DNA of 64,000 nucleotides, from contig CBDDJS010000001.1 in the NCBI GenBank assembly GCA_965229785.1, positions 2,542,001 through 2,606,000 on the forward strand, in the 5' to 3' direction. The DNA comes from JAWPMT01 sp965229785 (GTDB taxonomy: Bacteria > Bacteroidota > Bacteroidia > Cytophagales > Cyclobacteriaceae). Every line of letters begins with the position of its first letter. Within the stretch, counting starts at the first letter, position 1. This document shows positions 60,320-64,000 of the stretch, in pieces. The notes under the pieces are model-generated. The model worked only from the letters and a program-made list of their open reading frames with translations. It did no database searches and was not told where the DNA came from. Both the position numbers and the translations under genes were made by a program.

Positions 60320-60345
60320 TAAAAAAAGGCTCCCAAAGGAGCCTT
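60320..60345 (-). terminator. Intrinsic terminator of the ferredoxin gene
   Basis: On the minus strand AAGGCTCC-TTTG-GGAGCCTT followed by a run of Ts, 25 bases after the ferredoxin stop (60370). It separates the ferredoxin from the downstream OYE gene. Confidence 0.85.
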
Positions 60346-60369
60346 CAATTTTCTTAAACCTATTGATGA

Positions 60370-60714
60370 TCAAAGGTGCATCCAGTCCTTTTTAGCGGTT
60401 AGTTCTTCTTCAGTTTCAACATAATCAGGATCATCCACACAACAATCCACCGGACACACTGCTGCACATTGCGGCTCTTCATGGAAACCTGTACACTCCG
60501 TACACTTTCCTGAAACGATATAATAAAATTCATCGGAGACGGGCTCTTGTGCTTCTGAAGCATCTACCGTTGTACCATCTTCCAATTCTACTTCTTTCAA
60601 ATCCGTACCGTCAGACCACTTCCACTCTACACCGCCTTCATAAATGGCTGTATTGGGGCATTCTGGCTCGCAGGCACCACAATTGATGCACTCATCGGTA
60701 ATCATTATTGCCAT
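60370..60714 (-). CDS. 2x[4Fe-4S] ferredoxin
   Basis: 114 residues. The first cluster motif is CINCGACEPECP (Cys9, 12, 15 and 19). The second is CTECTGFHEEPQCAAVCPVD, with an insertion between its second and third Cys, as in bacterial Fdx of the YfhL/Allochromatium type. A 40-residue acidic middle (WKWSDGTDLKEVELEDGTTV) is typical of Bacteroidota versions. It is a low-potential electron carrier of unknown partner. It is divergent from the LuxC-type acyl-CoA reductase, a pairing I recall from other Bacteroidota genomes. Confidence 0.93.
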   Translation of the reverse strand: MAIMITDECINCGACEPECPNTAIYEGGVEWKWSDGTDLKEVELEDGTTVDASEAQEPVSDEFYYIVSGKCTECTGFHEEPQCAAVCPVDCCVDDPDYVETEEELTAKKDWMHL

Positions 60715-60866
60715 AGCAAACTATTGTTTTTGTTCTAATTCTAGAATCTGGGCTCGAAGTTAATAAACAGCTTTGGTGCGAAAAAGATTTAAAAAATTTA
60801 ATCTCTTTTCACGAAAGCGTAATTATCGTGCGTCAGACGGTTTTTCCCCGCGATATTTGCAGAATC

Positions 60867-61874
60867 ATGTTATTGAAAGAAAGAATAGACGCCTTTGGCA
60901 ACCTTGGTGAACGGTTGAATTCATGGACAGGTAGCGATAAACTCGAGACGCTTAAGCGACAAGCTCAACATAAAAACAATTGGTTCACCCCAGCGCATAT
61001 TGAACTTTCAATAACCGGAATTCGAAAGATGCTGGAAAGATCTGCATTAGAAAAGTGGGTTGAAAAGTACCAGTTAGAGAACATAATGCCAAAGACAGTA
61101 GGCATTGTCATGGCCGGAAACATTCCGCTGGTAGGTTTCCACGATTTGTTGAGTGTACTGATCTCAGGACACAGAGTGGCCATCAAAATGAGCTCTCAGG
61201 ATGAGGTACTGATGGCAGCTGTGATTCGGGAATTAATGGATGTTGCTCCGTCTGTTGAGCCATTCATTGAAATTCGAACGCAATTGAAAGATATTGATGC
61301 GGTCATCGCGACCGGAAGTGATAACTCCAGCCGCTATTTTGAATACTACTTTTCCAAAATGCCCAACGTCATCAGGAAAAACCGGACTTCTGTTGCGGTT
61401 ATCAAAGGTGATGAAACTGAAAACGAATTGGATCGATTGTGGTCGGATGTTTACCAGTACTTCGGAATGGGATGCCGCAACGTTTCGAAATTATTCATTC
61501 CAAAGGGATATGACCTGACCCAAATTTTGAGAAGCTGGGAAAACAAAGGCAACCTCAGCCAGCACCACAAATATTTCAACAATTACGAATACAATAAGAG
61601 CATCTACCTGGTCAACAAAACCCCTCACCTGGACACTGGATATGGACTTTGGCTCGAGGATGAAGCATTGGTCTCTCCTATTTCAGTGACCTATTATTCA
61701 CATTATAACTCGGAAGAGGAACTGGAAACCTGGTTTAAGGAGAATGCAGATAAAATCCAATGCATCGTATCCGGAGATGATTCCAAATACATCCCATACG
61801 GTCAGGCCCAATTACCAGAAGTATGGGACTATGCAGACGGGGTGGATACCCTCGCTTTTCTGGAACGTTTATAA
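60867..61874 (+). CDS. LuxC-type acyl-CoA reductase
   Basis: 335 residues from the ATG at 60867 (LLKERIDAFGNLGERLN); an ATG/GTG-type start 13 codons earlier is open but less typical. The LuxC fold shows KTVGIVMAGNIPLVGFHDLL, HRVAIKMSSQDEVLMAA and the catalytic Cys in YFGMGCRNVSKLFIP. LuxC reduces acyl-CoA or acyl-enzyme to the fatty aldehyde with NADPH; without luxD, luxE or luxAB here, a bioluminescence role is unlikely and aldehyde, wax or lipid metabolism is more probable. A TATTTGC -7-like element precedes it. Confidence 0.87.
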   Translation: MLLKERIDAFGNLGERLNSWTGSDKLETLKRQAQHKNNWFTPAHIELSITGIRKMLERSALEKWVEKYQLENIMPKTVGIVMAGNIPLVGFHDLLSVLISGHRVAIKMSSQDEVLMAAVIRELMDVAPSVEPFIEIRTQLKDIDAVIATGSDNSSRYFEYYFSKMPNVIRKNRTSVAVIKGDETENELDRLWSDVYQYFGMGCRNVSKLFIPKGYDLTQILRSWENKGNLSQHHKYFNNYEYNKSIYLVNKTPHLDTGYGLWLEDEALVSPISVTYYSHYNSEEELETWFKENADKIQCIVSGDDSKYIPYGQAQLPEVWDYADGVDTLAFLERL

Positions 61875-62029
61875 TTGAATGTGAGACTGGCAGCTTCTGC
61901 CTGTGTTTATTAAGTTTGCGCTTCAAATTTTCAACCTATTGCTCTGAACGAATTGTAGTTTGGAAATTGTTGTCATTGCCTAAGCACGGACAAGTGGAAA
62001 CCTGTCTATAACCTTGAAAAGAAGTTGAA

Positions 62030-64000
62030 ATGAACATGTACAACGATTACATCAAAGAGATCGAAGAACGTAAAGGTCAGGGATTGCATCCTAAGCCGAT
62101 TGACGATGGTGCCCTGCTCAGTGAGATCATTGAGCAAATAAAAGATACTGGAAATGAGCACCGGAAAGATTCTCTTCACTTCTTTATCTACAATACACTT
62201 CCTGGCACGACCAGTGCTGCTGGTGTGAAAGCCAAATTCCTGAAAGAAATCATTCTGGGTGAATCTATAGTTGAGGAGATCTCAGTTGACTTTGCTTTTG
62301 AGTTGCTTTCTCATATGAAAGGTGGCCCTTCCATTGAAGTGCTATTGGACCTGGCGTTAGGAACAGATGATGCCATCGCCAATCAAGCTGTTGCTGTTTT
62401 GAAAACACAGGTATTCCTCTATGAAGCGGATACGGAGCGATTGGCAGCAGCCAACAGGGAAGGAAATGGCAAAGCAAAAGAACTATTAGAAAGCTACGCA
62501 CAAGCAGAATTCTTCACCAAACTTCCTGATGTTGAAGAAGAAATAAAGATAGTTACTTATATCGCGGGCGAAGGAGACATCTCTACCGATTTGCTTTCTC
62601 CCGGAGCGGATGCACACTCTCGATCAGATCGGGAATTGCATGGTCAGTGCATTTTTGAGCACAACAAAGACATGCAAAATGAGTTGTTGGCGCTTAAAGA
62701 GCAACATCCTGACAAGCGTGTGATGCTAATCGCTGAAAAAGGCACCATGGGTGTAGGTTCCTCCAGAATGTCTGGTGTAAACAATGTAGCCCTTTGGACA
62801 GGTATCCAGGCAAGCCCATACGTACCATTCATCAACATTGCTCCAATCATCGCAGGAACCAACGGGATATCACCAATCTTCCTTACCACGGTCGGTGTAA
62901 CTGGTGGTATCGGGATCGATTTGAAAAACTGGGTGAAAAAGACAGATCAAGATGGAAAAACGGTTGTTGATGCCGATGGTGAACCTATCCTGGAAGAAGC
63001 CTATTCCGTCGCAACAGGAACGGTCCTGACCATTAACACAAAGACAAAAAAATTATACAAGGGTGATCAGGAGTTGATCGATATCTCCTCCTCTCTTACG
63101 CCTCAGAAAGTAGAATTCATCAAAGCAGGTGGTTCTTATGCGGTGGTGTTCGGTAAGAAACTCCAGACTTTCGCTGCCAAGACCTTAGGCGTCGAAGCTC
63201 CGGTGGTCTTTGCTCCTTCAAAGGAGATTTCACAAGAAGGTCAGGGACTAACGGCTGTTGAGAAGATCTTCAATAAGAATGCTGTGGGTACTACACCCGG
63301 CAAAACCCTGCATGCCGGATCTGATGTGCGTGTAGAAGTGAACATTGTGGGTTCTCAGGATACTACCGGGTTAATGACCTCTCAGGAATTGGAATCCATG
63401 GCAGCGACGGTTATCTCTCCTATCGTGGATGGGGCTTACCAGTCCGGATGCCACACAGCCTCAGTCTGGGATAGAAAAGCACAGGCCAACATTCCGAAGC
63501 TCATGAAATTCATGAATGACTTTGGTCTGATCACAGGACGAGACCCAAAAGGACAATACCACGCGATGACGGACGTGATCCACAAAGTATTGAATGACAT
63601 TACGGTAGATGACTGGGCAGTGATCATCGGTGGCGATTCGCATACACGAATGTCCAAGGGAGTCGCCTTTGGTGCGGATTCCGGAACGGTAGCATTGGCA
63701 CTGGCCACCGGGGAAGCTTCTATGCCTATCCCAGAGTCAGTAAAAGTGACTTTCAAAGGCGAAATGAAACCATATATGGACTTCCGTGATGTGGTTCACG
63801 CTACCCAAGCCCAGATGCTGCACCAATTTGAAGGTGAAAACGTATTCCAGGGGCGAGTCATTGAGGTACACATAGGTACACTCACATCAGACCAAGCTTT
63901 CACCTTCACCGATTGGACAGCAGAAATGAAGGCGAAAGCTTCGATCTGCATTTCTGAAGATGAAACCTTGATCGAATCATTGGAGATTGCCAAAGGCCGA
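62030..64000 (+). CDS. acnB: Aconitate hydratase B (bifunctional 2-methylisocitrate dehydratase), 3' end missing
   Basis: The frame is open from the ATG at 62030 to the window edge, 657 codons, compared with a family length of about 860-930. A helical HEAT-like domain (YNTLPGTTSAAGVKAKFLKE) comes first. A swivel domain follows, with AEKGTMGVGSSRMSG and INIAPIIAGTNGISPIFLTT. The catalytic domains carry IIGGDSHTRMSKGVAFGADS, SVKVTFKGEMKPYMDFRD and SGCHTASVWD. Remaining Fe-S Cys ligands lie in the absent part. It isomerises citrate to isocitrate in the TCA cycle and can act in the methylcitrate cycle. Confidence 0.93.
   Translation, partial: MNMYNDYIKEIEERKGQGLHPKPIDDGALLSEIIEQIKDTGNEHRKDSLHFFIYNTLPGTTSAAGVKAKFLKEIILGESIVEEISVDFAFELLSHMKGGPSIEVLLDLALGTDDAIANQAVAVLKTQVFLYEADTERLAAANREGNGKAKELLESYAQAEFFTKLPDVEEEIKIVTYIAGEGDISTDLLSPGADAHSRSDRELHGQCIFEHNKDMQNELLALKEQHPDKRVMLIAEKGTMGVGSSRMSGVNNVALWTGIQASPYVPFINIAPIIAGTNGISPIFLTTVGVTGGIGIDLKNWVKKTDQDGKTVVDADGEPILEEAYSVATGTVLTINTKTKKLYKGDQELIDISSSLTPQKVEFIKAGGSYAVVFGKKLQTFAAKTLGVEAPVVFAPSKEISQEGQGLTAVEKIFNKNAVGTTPGKTLHAGSDVRVEVNIVGSQDTTGLMTSQELESMAATVISPIVDGAYQSGCHTASVWDRKAQANIPKLMKFMNDFGLITGRDPKGQYHAMTDVIHKVLNDITVDDWAVIIGGDSHTRMSKGVAFGADSGTVALALATGEASMPIPESVKVTFKGEMKPYMDFRDVVHATQAQMLHQFEGENVFQGRVIEVHIGTLTSDQAFTFTDWTAEMKAKASICISEDETLIESLEIAKGR

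Noticed and set aside
60867..61874. Bioluminescence (lux) operon
   Set aside because: Only a LuxC-type reductase is present; no luciferase, acyl-transferase or LuxE gene nearby.
62265..63993. Several minus-strand frames of 60-106 codons
   Set aside because: They are antisense to aconitase B, whose frame is open from 62030 to the window end with clear AcnB motifs.
1..64000. Mobile element, prophage, tRNA or rRNA content
   Set aside because: I saw no transposase, integrase, phage structural gene, terminal repeats, tRNA-like cloverleaf or rRNA sequence; composition is even apart from the small GC-rich repeat at 23.4 kb.

Overview
This window is a stretch of ordinary chromosome from a member of the Bacteroidota, most likely a free-living, probably aquatic, Cytophagales-type bacterium. 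The evidence is a secreted subtilase ending in a type IX secretion (T9SS) sorting domain, a BlaI/M56 peptidase pair in which the peptidase carries a TonB-type C-terminal domain, a carboxypeptidase-regulatory-like outer-membrane protein, many lipobox lipoproteins, and promoters of the Bacteroidota form TTTG-N19-TAnnTTTG. Base composition is moderate and even. I see no rRNA, tRNA, CRISPR array, insertion sequence or prophage. The species assignment is inference only.

Layout. 0-6.3 kb: end of a DUF4199 membrane protein, a large MscS channel, an Lrp/AsnC regulator with a partner gene, and a BlaI regulon in which two near-identical promoter/operator blocks drive a lipoprotein and blaI-M56; then a thioredoxin-like protein. 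6.3-15.5 kb: a SIMPL protein, a Tat-exported Gfo/Idh oxidoreductase, a T9SS subtilase divergent from an M57 HEIGH peptidase, and a PadR/FtsX-permease pair. 15.6-28.6 kb: housekeeping and DNA-related genes (paraoxonase-like protein, RecQ, ComEC, GNAT, PhoH, SAM hydrolase, ABM protein, phosphatase, AI-2E transporter, photolyase). 28.6-42.9 kb: an HTH membrane regulator, esterase, fatty-acid desaturase, class C beta-lactamase-like hydrolase, amidohydrolase, DUF4269, a membrane AraC regulator, NHL lipoprotein, large DoxX-like protein, thiolase and DUF1348.

41.6-46.5 kb is a same-strand run: a NIT-HAMP-Hpt-ATPase kinase, a CheY, a CheX and an alginate-export-like outer-membrane barrel, with no CheW or methyl-accepting receptor. 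46.9-49.4 kb holds DoxX, VOC, AraC and RDD genes with two possible tiny ORFs. 49.4-56.9 kb looks like an envelope/stress neighbourhood: a lipoprotein-type SPFH (prohibitin-like) protein with a secreted partner and two small proteins, a degenerate receiver, a PAS histidine kinase, a Crp/Fnr regulator with striking DNA dyads on both sides, a DUF2391 membrane protein, a mini-MscS and a phospholipase-D-like protein. 57-64 kb: amidase lipoprotein, lipocalin-like lipoprotein, Old Yellow Enzyme homologue, a 2x[4Fe-4S] ferredoxin divergent from a LuxC-type acyl-CoA reductase, and the start of aconitase B, which runs off the end of the window.

No clear new defence or biosynthetic system is present. 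The strongest candidates for something undescribed are the CheW-less NIT-CheA/CheY/CheX/barrel module, the lipoprotein SPFH operon next to the Crp/HK dyads, and the twin BlaI operators embedded in two promoters.
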